In this document: one piece after another, positions 48,071 to 56,850 of the stretch
How positions within the stretch are numbered: position 1 is the stretch's first letter
How the letters are laid out: each line of letters begins with the position of its first letter
Assembly (NCBI RefSeq): GCF_044759095.2
Contig: NZ_JBIYSM020000021.1
Span: 1-64,000 of the forward strand
DNA from: JBIYSM02 sp044759095
GTDB taxonomy: Bacteria; Bacillota; Bacilli; Brevibacillales; Brevibacillaceae
Length of the DNA: 64,000 nucleotides
Direction of reading: 5' to 3'
Notes under the pieces: model-generated
What the model was told of the DNA's origin: nothing
The model's database searches: none
The model's input: only the letters and a program-made list of their open reading frames with translations
Made by a program: the position numbers and the translations under genes

Positions 48071-49021
48071 TCACTCCCCGGCTAATGCAGGAAAGTGCGG
48101 AAGAACTTCTTCCCCTATTTCTTCAATCACTTCCTCAGCAGGGCGCTGGCCATATTTTACGTTGAGGATCACATGATTGACACCCGCATTTTTCAGACTC
48201 TCCAGGAATTGAATGAGAGGATTGCGCCCGATTCGGAACCCTAAATGAATGGGGACTGGCTCATGATTCGGGTCTTCCGTCAAATCTACATACAGGGACT
48301 GGCTGAATGGTTTAAACCGATCGGTAAGAGAGCGCCAGTTTTTAATCAGTTCCGTTTGGAATTTCAGGTGTCGGGGATAGTACAGCCAGCCGTCACTGTT
48401 CTCGGCTATCCATTCAGGGGACTGAGAGCTGTGTCCGGTTACCAGCACCGGAATGTCGAATAGACGCGGTTTGGGCAGCACGTCCCCATTCCACAGTTGG
48501 ACCCGCGGCGAGCTGACAGCAGGAAATTCCTCCTCCCATACTTTTTTCATGACCATGATCGATTCCTGAAACAAGGCGCCGCGCTCTTCGGGGTCAACAG
48601 AAAAAGCTGGAAATTCGACAGGTCGATCCCCCGTCGCCACCCCGAGAACCAGGCGTTCGCCTGATATCTTGTCGATGGAAGCGGCTGCTTTCGCCACATG
48701 CAGCGGATGCCGCAAGGTTAAAATGACACTCGCGGTCCCCAATGCAATGCGCTCTGTATGGGCGGCCAAATACCCCAGATAGACCCAGGGATCATAGATT
48801 TGGCCGACATCGCCGAAATGGGGGTCATACAACGGAACATCCCTGACCCACAATGCAGCAAAATTTAGCTCCTCTGCTCTTTTGGCCAGTTTTATTTGCT
48901 TTTCCAGGTTCATTTCCGGAATGCTGCCCTCGTATGCTTCCAACGGAAAGAACAATCCGAGTGTCAGATGATTTTCCTGAAACATGCGTGAATATCCCTT
49001 GTGCTTATCAAACCGGTTCAT
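48071..49021 (-). CDS. LLM-class flavin-dependent oxidoreductase (luciferase-like)
   Basis: The 316-residue TIM-barrel monooxygenase uses reduced flavin (FMN or F420). Typical blocks are AKRAEELNFAALWVRDVPLY, ERIALGTASVILTLRHPLHVAKAAASID, SGERLVLGVATGDRPVEF and the later PVLVTGHSSQSPEWIAE. The substrate is not predictable. It has a GGAGGAC site. A small ArsR-family repressor gene lies upstream on the same strand, and both upstream regions share the sequence TTTATCAATATG, so the enzyme is probably part of an inducible detoxification response. Confidence 0.85.
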   Translation of the reverse strand: MNRFDKHKGYSRMFQENHLTLGLFFPLEAYEGSIPEMNLEKQIKLAKRAEELNFAALWVRDVPLYDPHFGDVGQIYDPWVYLGYLAAHTERIALGTASVILTLRHPLHVAKAAASIDKISGERLVLGVATGDRPVEFPAFSVDPEERGALFQESIMVMKKVWEEEFPAVSSPRVQLWNGDVLPKPRLFDIPVLVTGHSSQSPEWIAENSDGWLYYPRHLKFQTELIKNWRSLTDRFKPFSQSLYVDLTEDPNHEPVPIHLGFRIGRNPLIQFLESLKNAGVNHVILNVKYGQRPAEEVIEEIGEEVLPHFPALAGE

Positions 49022-49057
49022 GATTGTCCTCCATATCCATATTTATAAATATCTAGA

Positions 49058-49069
49058 TTTATCAATATG
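49058..49069 (-). promoter_or_regulatory. TTTATCAATATG element before the LLM gene
   Basis: The same 12 bases recur at 49549 before the ArsR gene, each followed shortly by an ATCG and an A-rich run. Candidate operator of the ArsR repressor. Confidence 0.5.
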
Positions 49070-49176
49070 ATAATCGAAAAAGACGCGAGTTTCGAGTCCA
49101 AAAGTGTAAGCATGCTACGTTACTACCATGCCCCATTCGATTTGCTTTTATCGATTTGGCATTTTCATCCCTGTAT

Positions 49177-49220
49177 GAGAAAAGGCTGAATCATGTTTGA
49201 TGAATGACATGATCCAGCCT
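49177..49220 (-). terminator. Terminator of the small ArsR gene
   Basis: On the minus strand GGCTGGATCATGT and ACATGATTCAGCC form a long stem followed by TTTTCTC. Confidence 0.8.
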
Positions 49221-49227
49221 GGATTTC

Positions 49228-49530
49228 CTAAAGCTTGTGTTTGATATACTCCGCTATTTTTTGAATGTTTTCTTCGTTTCTTTTGTAATAGGTCCATTTT
49301 CCTACGCGATGGGAAGTAAGCAAACCCGCTCTTTCTAATTTCAACAGAAAATGAGAAACTGTAGATTGTGAGAGTCCCACTTTATCGTGAATGTGACTCA
49401 CACACACCCCGATTTCCTTCATATCACCACTTTCTTGAGGCGGAAAATGTTTCTCAGGCTCTTTTAACCACTCTAAGATCTGTAACCGGGTTTCATTTGA
49501 AAGTGCTTTACATACATCCAAGATATCCAT
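49228..49530 (-). CDS. ArsR family transcriptional repressor
   Basis: The 100-residue winged-helix protein (DVCKALSNETRLQILEWLKE, VSHIHDKVGLSQSTVSHFLL, LERAGLLTSHRVGKWTYYKR) is of normal ArsR size. No CxC metal box is seen; one Cys in the second helix region (GVCVSHIH) is a possible redox or ligand site. It lies between the LLM oxidoreductase gene and a divergent EamA exporter. Confidence 0.88.
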   Translation of the reverse strand: MDILDVCKALSNETRLQILEWLKEPEKHFPPQESGDMKEIGVCVSHIHDKVGLSQSTVSHFLLKLERAGLLTSHRVGKWTYYKRNEENIQKIAEYIKHKL

Positions 49531-49548
49531 ACATAAACTATATCGCTT

Positions 49549-49560
49549 TTTATCAATATG
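49549..49560 (-). promoter_or_regulatory. TTTATCAATATG element before the ArsR gene
   Basis: Identical to 49058-49069. Here it lies about 20 bases before the ArsR start and between it and the divergent EamA gene, so it could control both. Confidence 0.5.
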
Positions 49561-49623
49561 TCAAAATCGTAGAAAAAGAAAAGCGTCGATTCCCTGATCG
49601 GACGCGAGGAGGGCGGGAACTGT

Positions 49624-50544
49624 ATGGGGGCATTCCGGATTTGGCTGATGTTGATCTTGTGCAACTTGTTTTGGGCGGGTAACTATGTGTTTGGAAAGTA
49701 CGTGATCGCGGAGATGACACCGCTCTGGATCACATTCTCCCGTTGGCTGTTGGCCTTGTTTTTCTTGTTTCCGATCGCTTGTTTTTTTGAAAAGCCGGAC
49801 TGGAAGGCAGTACGACAGGCGTGGATTCCGCTGGTCGGGATGGGGGCACTGGGGGGGATCGGTTACAACCTGGTTCTTTATTCAGCGCTCCAGTATACTT
49901 CGGCAACGAATGCGGCCCTGGTCAGCGCCTTGAATCCTGGCGTGATCGTGTTATGTTCCGTCTTTTTGCTTCGGGAGAGAATTTCCGGAATACAAGTGTC
50001 GGGGGTTGTTCTTTCGCTGTTTGGCGTACTGGTGATCTTGACACAAGGGAAACTGGGTCAAGTCTTTCATACCGAGTATAACACCGGCGATTTGTACATG
50101 TTGGCGGCGGTTATGATCTGGACATTTTACTCCATCCTTGGCAAGCGTCTTGCCATTCCCCCCATCACCGCTACGGCTGTATCGACTCTTTTTGCGACGC
50201 TGATGATGGCTCCTTTTGCCCTCGCACAAGGAATCGATATGGCGAACATCGGACCATTGGCTGTGACGGGAATTATCTACATGGTCATTTTTCCGTCTGT
50301 GTGTTCGTTTGTTTTCTGGAATTTATCCGTTCGTGCGATTGGAGCCAGCAAAGCAGGAGTCTTCCTTAATTTGATTCCTGTATTTACAGCTATGATCAGC
50401 ATGATCCTGGGCGAAAAGATTACCGGAGCACAAGTCTGGGGCGGATTGCTCGTCTTTCTTGGCGTGTATTTGACATCCGGCATGCTGGATCGAAAATGGG
50501 GAGGTCGCACGCAGGATCCTGCCCTGAAAGCAGAGAGCAATTAA
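49624..50544 (+). CDS. EamA/DMT family exporter
   Basis: The 306-residue protein has ten predicted membrane helices in two EamA repeats. It begins IWLMLILCNLFWAGNYVFGK, with the conserved WxGNY-like motif, and has the second-repeat ending WGGLLVFLGVYLTSG. Such proteins export amino acids or metabolites. It is divergent from the small ArsR gene and might belong to its regulon. Confidence 0.88.
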   Translation: MGAFRIWLMLILCNLFWAGNYVFGKYVIAEMTPLWITFSRWLLALFFLFPIACFFEKPDWKAVRQAWIPLVGMGALGGIGYNLVLYSALQYTSATNAALVSALNPGVIVLCSVFLLRERISGIQVSGVVLSLFGVLVILTQGKLGQVFHTEYNTGDLYMLAAVMIWTFYSILGKRLAIPPITATAVSTLFATLMMAPFALAQGIDMANIGPLAVTGIIYMVIFPSVCSFVFWNLSVRAIGASKAGVFLNLIPVFTAMISMILGEKITGAQVWGGLLVFLGVYLTSGMLDRKWGGRTQDPALKAESN

Positions 50545-50564
50545 ATACGTGCTGTATCCTATTC

Positions 50565-50592
50565 AACCACTCCTGTACAAGGGTGGTTTTTT
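50565..50592 (+). terminator. Terminator of the EamA gene
   Basis: AACCACTCCT and AGGGTGGTT form a stem, followed by T7. Confidence 0.85.
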
Positions 50593-50689
50593 TGTTGACA
50601 AAAAGTTCCTCCCCCCGCATAATATCTCTACTTTTGCCAAAAAGAAAAATGAATGAACCATTTGGTTAATCGAGAGAGGAGGTGTAAGC

Positions 50690-51763
50690 ATGCACGATCT
50701 GCCGCTGTGGCTCAGAAAACATGTCTCCGTCATCTATCTGCCCTGCTACGAGTTTTTTCTCAGCCTCCACGTGCTGGCCCAACCCGAACATCATACGTCG
50801 CGGCACTCCTGGGCAAATGAAATGCTGGAGAGCTTGCCGCCAAAACTTCGCGAAGAGCTCGCCTCCTTCAGTACCATGTCCGGCATCTTTTTCGACATCA
50901 TGGATCCAATCGTGCCCTGGCAGGAATCGTTGTTCCCGTCGGTAGAAGCAGGGCTGGAGCTTTACGAGAAAATGCCTGCGGCAGAATTCGTACAGGCGAT
51001 GATGGGGCCGGTCTATCACCCGCAGCAGATTGACGCCTGGATGCAGGGACGGACAGACGAGAAGTTTGAGCAGCTGAAACCGGAACACCGGGAGCTGATC
51101 CGCAGGCCGTTGGCGACGCGACGCGCTTTTCTCGATTTCTGTTATGAGTACCTGCCCTATTTTCAAAAAGAGCAGCGCCGCATCGAGCCCTGGCTGATCC
51201 GCAGCGTCCATGAATCACAGGAAAAGCTGCAGCATGATCCCGTCGGCTTCCTGGAAGAGATTCATCCCCGCCTTCACGTGCACGATGCGTTTCTGCAATT
51301 CCACAAGGCGAGGACCTACACGTTTTTCTATCGGGAGCTGAAGCACATCTATGTGAAGCCGACTACCTTTGTCGCCCCTCACCTGCTTTTGGGCATATAC
51401 CCGGGAGACCGAATATCTGTTGCCCTGCATGTGGACGTACCGGGAACAACGGCGAGAGCCACGATCCCGAACGATTTTATTGCCAAAATGAAGGTATTGG
51501 GCGATCCCACTCGTGTCGCGATCCTGAAATCACTGCTGGAACACCCCTACTGCATCCAGCAGCTGGCGGCACTTCACGGCATCACCGAACCGGCTGTCAC
51601 CAAGCACATCAAGCTGCTGGCCGAGTCCAACTTCGTCTGGAGCGAACGGCGCGGTCGTTACGTTTTTTACCGCGGCATGCCCTCCCGTCTGGAGCAGTTG
51701 GCCGTCGACATCCACGAATTTATCGACATGCCTGATCCCACCCTGTCTGAGAGGAGGAAGTAA
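50690..51763 (+). CDS. Long ArsR-type regulator of an ABC exporter
   Basis: The 357-residue protein has a large helical N-terminal region (about 1-255) and a C-terminal ArsR winged helix (KMKVLGDPTRVAILKSLLEH, LAALHGITEPAVTKHIKLLA). The architecture matches that of the gene at 34.2 kb, although the sequences are diverged. It has a very good AGGAGGTG site. It is followed two bases later by the first ABC gene, so regulator and transporter form one transcript. Confidence 0.82.
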   Translation: MHDLPLWLRKHVSVIYLPCYEFFLSLHVLAQPEHHTSRHSWANEMLESLPPKLREELASFSTMSGIFFDIMDPIVPWQESLFPSVEAGLELYEKMPAAEFVQAMMGPVYHPQQIDAWMQGRTDEKFEQLKPEHRELIRRPLATRRAFLDFCYEYLPYFQKEQRRIEPWLIRSVHESQEKLQHDPVGFLEEIHPRLHVHDAFLQFHKARTYTFFYRELKHIYVKPTTFVAPHLLLGIYPGDRISVALHVDVPGTTARATIPNDFIAKMKVLGDPTRVAILKSLLEHPYCIQQLAALHGITEPAVTKHIKLLAESNFVWSERRGRYVFYRGMPSRLEQLAVDIHEFIDMPDPTLSERRK

Positions 51764-51765
51764 CC

Positions 51766-52575
51766 TTGCTTCACGTTGCCAAAGCCACATTGATCCGCAA
51801 CACCATCGTCATGTTTCGCGCCTACCCCTGGTCGTTTGCCATCGGCCATATTTTAGCCGGGACTTATACGGTCATGTTCGCCTACTTCGCCTATACCTAC
51901 GTCTTCGCCGGCAGCCTGGATGAACGCTTTATCCACTTTGCCCATTCGGAGGATTACCTCACCTATGCGATTTTGGGCGGTGCCATCTATTCACTGGCGG
52001 TGTCTACCCTGATGAACGTAAGCCGCTCCCTCATTACGGAACTGCGCGAGGGCACCTTGGAAGCGCTGCTCTTAACCCCTTCTTCGCGAAAAGGCTACTT
52101 CCTCGGCAACGTCACCCAGCAGGTGATGCGAACCGTGTTTGAATTTTCCGTGATTATCGGCTTCGGACTCTTTTTCGGATTGTCGCTGGAAAAGACAGAT
52201 GTGCTTGCCGCGGTTATCATCTGGTTCCTTGCGACCGGCGCCTTTTTCTGCCAGGCGCTCTTGCTCGGCACGCTCATGCTTTACTTCCGCGACACCTATA
52301 TCACGCAAAATACCCTGTTTGTCGTGATGGCGTTTGTATCCGGTGTCACATTTCCCGTTCCCTACCTGCCGGAATGGCTGCAGCCGCTCAGTCTGATCAT
52401 GCCGTTGACCCCGATGCTGGAGGCCTTTCGCGGCAGCGTCATCCACGGCCACGGACTTCTGGAAAACATGCCGCAGTTCATTCATGCAGGTGTGCTGTCC
52501 GTGATCTACCTGGTTGTCGGAACATTCGGGATTCGCCGCATGGAAAAACGGATTGTGGAATCCATTTTTGGATAG
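51766..52575 (+). CDS. ABC-2 type transporter permease 1
   Basis: The 269-residue integral membrane protein has six predicted helices with the ABC-2 pattern: SRSLITELREGTLEALLLTP coupling region, GVTFPVPYLPEWLQPLSLIM and PLTPMLEAFRG near the end. TTG start at 51766 after GAGGAGG. It pairs with the second permease (53578) as a heterodimer in an exporter. Confidence 0.85.
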   Translation: MLHVAKATLIRNTIVMFRAYPWSFAIGHILAGTYTVMFAYFAYTYVFAGSLDERFIHFAHSEDYLTYAILGGAIYSLAVSTLMNVSRSLITELREGTLEALLLTPSSRKGYFLGNVTQQVMRTVFEFSVIIGFGLFFGLSLEKTDVLAAVIIWFLATGAFFCQALLLGTLMLYFRDTYITQNTLFVVMAFVSGVTFPVPYLPEWLQPLSLIMPLTPMLEAFRGSVIHGHGLLENMPQFIHAGVLSVIYLVVGTFGIRRMEKRIVESIFG

Positions 52576-52591
52576 GAGGCTTTGATTACAG

Positions 52592-53581
52592 ATGTTCATC
52601 GTGGATCAAGTAAGCAAGGTGTATCGCACAAAAGAGCGTAAAGGTTTCTTCAAGCGAGAGTGGAAGGAAGTGGAGGCTGTCACCGACCTCTCTTTTCACA
52701 TGGAGCCGGGGAAGATCATCGGTTTGCTCGGAATCAACGGGGCCGGGAAGACGACGACGATCAAGATGTGCGCGACCCTGTTGGAACCGTCAAGCGGCTC
52801 CATTAACGTAGACGGGTTGGATGCGGTCAAGCACGATCGCCAGGTAAAAGCGATGGTAAACATGATCGCCGGCGGGGAGCGGATGCTGTACTGGCGGCTG
52901 ACCGGCAGAGAGAACCTCGTCTACTTCGGCAGCTTGTACGGCCTTACCGGCGAGTCTCTTGCCGCCCGGATCGCGCAGCTGTTAAAGCAAGTGGGTCTGG
53001 AAGAGGCGGCAGACACTCCTGTTGAACGGTATTCAAAAGGGATGAAACAGCGTCTGCAAATCGCCCGCGGGTTGATCAACGATCCGAAGTACATCTTTCT
53101 CGACGAACCGACGCTTGGTTTGGACGCTCCGATCGCCAGACATTTGCGCCAACATGTAAAGGAGCTGGCGACGGAACAGGGCAAAGCGATTTTGTTGACC
53201 AGCCATTACATTCATGAAGTGGAGGAACTGTGCGACGAGGTGTACATCATCAACAAGGGAAAGCTGGTTGCTCACGACACCCCGGAAAAGCTGACAAAAT
53301 CACTGTTTAAAGAGAGCACGCTGCGGGTGACGGTACCGTTTTTGCCGGAGTCGCTTGCACGTGACCTGCACCATCTGACACGCAGCGAACGAGGCAGATG
53401 GGAGACGGTTGAACTGCCTGAATCGGCCAGCGTCGAACTGGTCTTCCGCAGTGAATCCGACTTGACCACAGACGTAATCGCTGCTCTCGCAAAGAATCAT
53501 ATTCCTGTCCTGCGGCTTACAACGGAGCAGCCTTCCCTGGAGGACGTCATTCTCCATCTGGCAGAAAGGAGATCAGCATGA
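52592..53581 (+). CDS. ABC-2 type transporter ATP-binding protein
   Basis: The 329-residue ATPase has Walker A GINGAGKTTTIKM, signature RYSKGMKQRLQIARGL, Walker B YIFLDEPTLGLDAP and the switch His in LLTSHYIHEVEELCDEV. The N-terminal extension (KTKERKGFFKREWKEVEAV-like) and the C-terminal domain are those of NatA/DrrA-type exporters for drugs, lipids or peptides. It sits between the two permease genes. Confidence 0.92.
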   Translation: MFIVDQVSKVYRTKERKGFFKREWKEVEAVTDLSFHMEPGKIIGLLGINGAGKTTTIKMCATLLEPSSGSINVDGLDAVKHDRQVKAMVNMIAGGERMLYWRLTGRENLVYFGSLYGLTGESLAARIAQLLKQVGLEEAADTPVERYSKGMKQRLQIARGLINDPKYIFLDEPTLGLDAPIARHLRQHVKELATEQGKAILLTSHYIHEVEELCDEVYIINKGKLVAHDTPEKLTKSLFKESTLRVTVPFLPESLARDLHHLTRSERGRWETVELPESASVELVFRSESDLTTDVIAALAKNHIPVLRLTTEQPSLEDVILHLAERRSA

Positions 53582-54393
53582 AAGAGTGGCTCCATCTGCT
53601 TTGGGCGGAGATGAAAAAAGAGCACCGCAATTCCTTTCACAGTCACTTTATCTACTTTAGCCTGCTGGTTTGGCCGGTGATCAAGTTTGTTACCGCCTAC
53701 TACTCGTTTCTCCCGTTTCAGCTGGGGCAGGGTTCGCCCTTGGGACGCTTCATTGGGCTTGACCAGCTGGCCCTCTTTTTGCTCACCGGCTACCTGGGCT
53801 ACATCTTCTTCTGGTGTCTGGTGCAGTCGGCGTGGCAATTGAGCTTCGAACGCCAATCGGGAACGATGGAGATGATCTTCATTACCCCGGTCAACCGTTT
53901 GACGTTTATTTACGGGCGCTCCCTTTCTTCGCTCGTGGAGGGCGTCTGGCTGTTTTTTACCTTTTCGCTCCTCGGCCTGTTCTTCATCGACGGGATCCGG
54001 GTAAGCAGCTGGGTAAGCGTTCCCCTCGCCTTCTTCATCCTGTTGCTTTCCGCCGCGGTGTGGGGCGGCTTTCTCACCGTGCTGTTCCTCTTTTCCCGGG
54101 ATTCCAGCTTTCTCTATACCGTACTGGATGAGCCGATGCAGATTTTCGCCGGGGTAGGCATTCCGCCGCTTGCCTTCCCCTTCTGGGCAAAAATCATCTC
54201 CTTCTGCTTCCCGCTAACCTATGCGCTGCACATGGTTCGGAAGCTGCTGATGGAGGGAGCTTCGCTGTGGGAACTGGGCAGAGATCTTGGGTTGCTCGTC
54301 GCTGTTCTTGCGTTGCTGGTGCTGATCTCCGCTTTTCTGCTCAGACGGGCGGAACGGCACATGAAGCAGACGGGCAACATGGTGTTGTATTAA
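53578..54393 (+). CDS. ABC-2 type transporter permease 2
   Basis: The 271-residue six-helix permease has the ABC-2 features SFERQSGTMEMIFITPVNRL and GVGIPPLAFPFWAKIISFCFPLTYALHMVRKLL. It starts inside the ATPase stop region (ATGA overlap). It completes a regulator-permease-ATPase-permease operon. Confidence 0.88.
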   Translation: MKEWLHLLWAEMKKEHRNSFHSHFIYFSLLVWPVIKFVTAYYSFLPFQLGQGSPLGRFIGLDQLALFLLTGYLGYIFFWCLVQSAWQLSFERQSGTMEMIFITPVNRLTFIYGRSLSSLVEGVWLFFTFSLLGLFFIDGIRVSSWVSVPLAFFILLLSAAVWGGFLTVLFLFSRDSSFLYTVLDEPMQIFAGVGIPPLAFPFWAKIISFCFPLTYALHMVRKLLMEGASLWELGRDLGLLVAVLALLVLISAFLLRRAERHMKQTGNMVLY

Positions 54394-54447
54394 ACTTCCC
54401 GGTCAATGTCGTGCTGCTGCCTCAGGAGGTTTGGTGGAGATAGGAAT

Positions 54448-54579
54448 ATGAAACGACTGTTTAACCAAGCACCCCCCTGGACGCCTCCGGGCACAGGTCT
54501 CGGAGGTGGCACAGCCCGCATGCGATCCGACCAAGCCCCGAACGGAATAAGCGGCAAAAAACAACGGGAGCCCCTGTGA
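54448..54579 (+). CDS. Possible 43-residue peptide gene after the ABC exporter
   Basis: An ATG with a purine-rich site (GGTGGAGATAGG, three bases before) opens a 43-codon frame on the same strand as the exporter, 54 bases after its last gene. The peptide starts MKRLFNQAPPWTPPGTGLGG and continues with a Gly-rich stretch, GGGTARM, and a basic end. It has one Trp, no Cys and no signal peptide. It could be a small exported peptide, an embedded regulatory peptide or chance. The terminator hairpin overlaps its last codons. Confidence 0.3.
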   Translation: MKRLFNQAPPWTPPGTGLGGGTARMRSDQAPNGISGKKQREPL

Positions 54580-54596
54580 GGAAGCTCCCGATTTCT
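54563..54596. terminator. Bidirectional terminator between ABC operon and citrate synthase
   Basis: CGGGAGC and GCTCCCG flank a 13-base loop; the minus strand continues GTTGTTTTTTG, the plus strand ATTTCTTTT. Confidence 0.75.
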
Positions 54597-54607
54597 TTTG
54601 ACAAATC

Positions 54608-55708
54608 TTATTCCGGAATCTTGCCCGTGTAGTTGGATTGCGGGCGGATAATCCGGTTGTTTTGCGCCTGCTCCAACACATGGGCCGACCATCCCACTAC
54701 GCGGCTGACGGCAAAGGTAGGCGTAAAGAGAGAATCGTCCAGACCGACAGCGCGCATCACGGCTGCGGCGAAGAACTCTACATTGGTGTTCAGCTTGCGG
54801 TTTGGTTTGTACTCAGCCAGCAGCTTCAGCCCTACCTGCTCCACATGGGTAGCCAGATCAAACCACGGATCGTTGGCGGACAGCTCGGAGGCTACCACGC
54901 GAAGCGCAGTAGCGCGCGGGTCGGTGGTCCTGTAGACGCGGTGACCGAAGCCCATCAGGCGCTCGCCCTTTTCCAGCTTGGCGCGCATCCACGGTTCGGC
55001 GTTTTCCTTGGTTCCGATCGCTTCGATCATCTCCGTTACCTCGGACGGTGCGCCGCCGTGCAATGGTCCCTTCAACGCGCCGATCGCGGCGGTGATGGAA
55101 GAAATCAGGTCGGACTGGGTCGATGCGACGACGCGTCCGGCAAAGGTTGAGGCATTCATGCCGTGCTCCTGCGTCAAAATCAGGTAGGCGTCCAACGCAC
55201 GGACATGGGCTGAATTCGGGGTTTCCCCTTTCAGCATGTACAGGTAGTTCGCTGTATGATCCAAATCCTGATTGGGCTCAAGCGGCTCACGCCCTTCCAG
55301 GCGGGCGTGGCGGTAAGCCACGATCGTCGGCATTTTGGCCGTCAGGGCAATCACCTGATCCAGCGACGGCGGCCAGCTGTGCCCCGCTTCACCCAGCGCG
55401 GATACACCCGTGCGCAGCACGCTCATCATGTCAACGTCTTTCGGAATGAGGTCCAGTACCGTTTTCACGTGAGCCGGCAGCGCTCGATTTGCTTTCAGCT
55501 TTGCCTTCAACTCTGCCAGTTCCTGTTCGTTTGGCAAATGTCCGTACCAGAGCAGATGGGCTACTTCCTCAAACGTATGGTTGATCGCCAGGTCGCGAGC
55601 CCAGTAGTTGCGATAAACCAGGTGGCCGTTGATGCCATCCACCAGACTGAGGTCGGTCTCAGCCACGACAATGCCTTCCAAACCAATCGCGATGATATTT
55701 CCTGCCAT
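54608..55708 (-). CDS. citA: Citrate synthase (CitA type)
   Basis: The 366-residue enzyme condenses acetyl-CoA (or propionyl-CoA) with oxaloacetate. It follows Bacillus CitA in detail: GLEGIVVAETDLSLVDG, MSVLRTGVSALGE, EHGMNASTFAGRVVASTQSD, the catalytic His in GPLHGGAPSEV and GFGHRVYRTTDPRA, and the last block RVVGWSAHVLEQAQNNRIIR. As in CitA, the position of the catalytic Asp is Glu (TNVEFFAAAVMRA). CitA is the minor citrate synthase of B. subtilis and is controlled by the LysR protein CitR; here a LysR gene lies directly upstream. Confidence 0.9.
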   Translation of the reverse strand: MAGNIIAIGLEGIVVAETDLSLVDGINGHLVYRNYWARDLAINHTFEEVAHLLWYGHLPNEQELAELKAKLKANRALPAHVKTVLDLIPKDVDMMSVLRTGVSALGEAGHSWPPSLDQVIALTAKMPTIVAYRHARLEGREPLEPNQDLDHTANYLYMLKGETPNSAHVRALDAYLILTQEHGMNASTFAGRVVASTQSDLISSITAAIGALKGPLHGGAPSEVTEMIEAIGTKENAEPWMRAKLEKGERLMGFGHRVYRTTDPRATALRVVASELSANDPWFDLATHVEQVGLKLLAEYKPNRKLNTNVEFFAAAVMRAVGLDDSLFTPTFAVSRVVGWSAHVLEQAQNNRIIRPQSNYTGKIPE

Positions 55709-55798
55709 TTTCGATCACTCCCTTGTTATCTCCAGTATAACAACCCCTTCTTAAGAGGGGAAATAAAAGTATCAGCGCCCATTAATTACAATTCATAA

Positions 55799-56701
55799 TC
55801 AATCATTCACCAAAGGAAGAGGCGGGTACAATGCCGCCAATATGTCGACAAAGCGTTGAACGGTTTCGGAAGCGCTTACTTTTGGCAGCACCAGATAGGA
55901 AGCCACTTTGGGAAGTTCCAACCCGGGTGTCGGCAGCTCGATAAAGCGATTTTCAAACAGATCGCGGCTGATCGCCGAACGTGGCAGAAACGAGACGCCC
56001 AATCCTTCCTCAATAAAACGTTTGGTGATATCCGTCTGGGACACAACCATCGTCCGCAGGGCAAGGCCCCGCTGCCGCAGCTGCAAAAGCAGTTCGTCCC
56101 AGTATCCTGGATGGTTGTGGGTTAAAAGCCGCTTTGTCGTCAGTTCCTGCTCCCAATCCGGCAGCGGCGCTTCCATGTCACCGCCGTTGTGCGGAACGGC
56201 AAACACGATCGGGTCATCGTGCAAAAGATAACAAGCCAATTGGAACTCTCCCGGAATCATCCGCGTCAGCCCCAAATCGGCCTGGCCGCTTTGAACAAGC
56301 GGGCCGATTTCGATTGATTCGACAATCTTGATGGAAATATCCACATCGGGATACAGTTTGGTGTAGCGGTGGATCAGGTGCAAGAGCGACGTTCTGGCAA
56401 TCGTCGGCGAGACGGCCAGCTGCAGCCTGTCCTGGTAGCCCTGGCGCCAGGCGAGCAGGTCCTCCATGCCGCTGTGCCATTGATCCAGCAAGCTTTTCGC
56501 ATGAGGAAAAAAACGCTTTCCCGCCGGTGTCAGTCTCACCCGCTTTCCGATGCGCACAAACAATTCGATTCCCAATTCCTTCTCCAGCAGCCGGATATGC
56601 TGGCTTACCGTCGGCTGGGCGATAAACAGCGTCTCTGCCGCCTGGTGAAAGTTTTCCGTGGTCGCCGCCACCACAAACGTTTGCAATACACGCAAGTCGA
56701 T
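55799..56701 (-). CDS. LysR-type regulator upstream of citA
   Basis: The 300-residue regulator has a LysR N-terminal helix-turn-helix (NFHQAAETLFIAQPTVSQHI) and substrate domain (LTRMIPGEFQLACYLLHDDP, VVSQTDITKRFIEEGLGVSF). The frame read from the likely ATC codon at 56701 gives the usual LysR start M-DLRVLQTF, six bases after GGGGTGA. The alternative TTG 56695 is 12 bases from the site. It might be the counterpart of CitR, or control the divergent EamA gene. Confidence 0.85.
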   Translation of the reverse strand: MDLRVLQTFVVAATTENFHQAAETLFIAQPTVSQHIRLLEKELGIELFVRIGKRVRLTPAGKRFFPHAKSLLDQWHSGMEDLLAWRQGYQDRLQLAVSPTIARTSLLHLIHRYTKLYPDVDISIKIVESIEIGPLVQSGQADLGLTRMIPGEFQLACYLLHDDPIVFAVPHNGGDMEAPLPDWEQELTTKRLLTHNHPGYWDELLLQLRQRGLALRTMVVSQTDITKRFIEEGLGVSFLPRSAISRDLFENRFIELPTPGLELPKVASYLVLPKVSASETVQRFVDILAALYPPLPLVND

Positions 56702-56850
56702 GGTTCCTCACCCCTCTTCCCTCTACTACCCTGCCATGCCACGGTTACCCTCCACTATAACTGCAGGTTATATCCCTTCTTCCCAATCGATAGTACAGCC
56801 CGCTTTCTCTCCGCCGTTATGATGGAAGAAAAAAAAGGAGAGATTCACCG

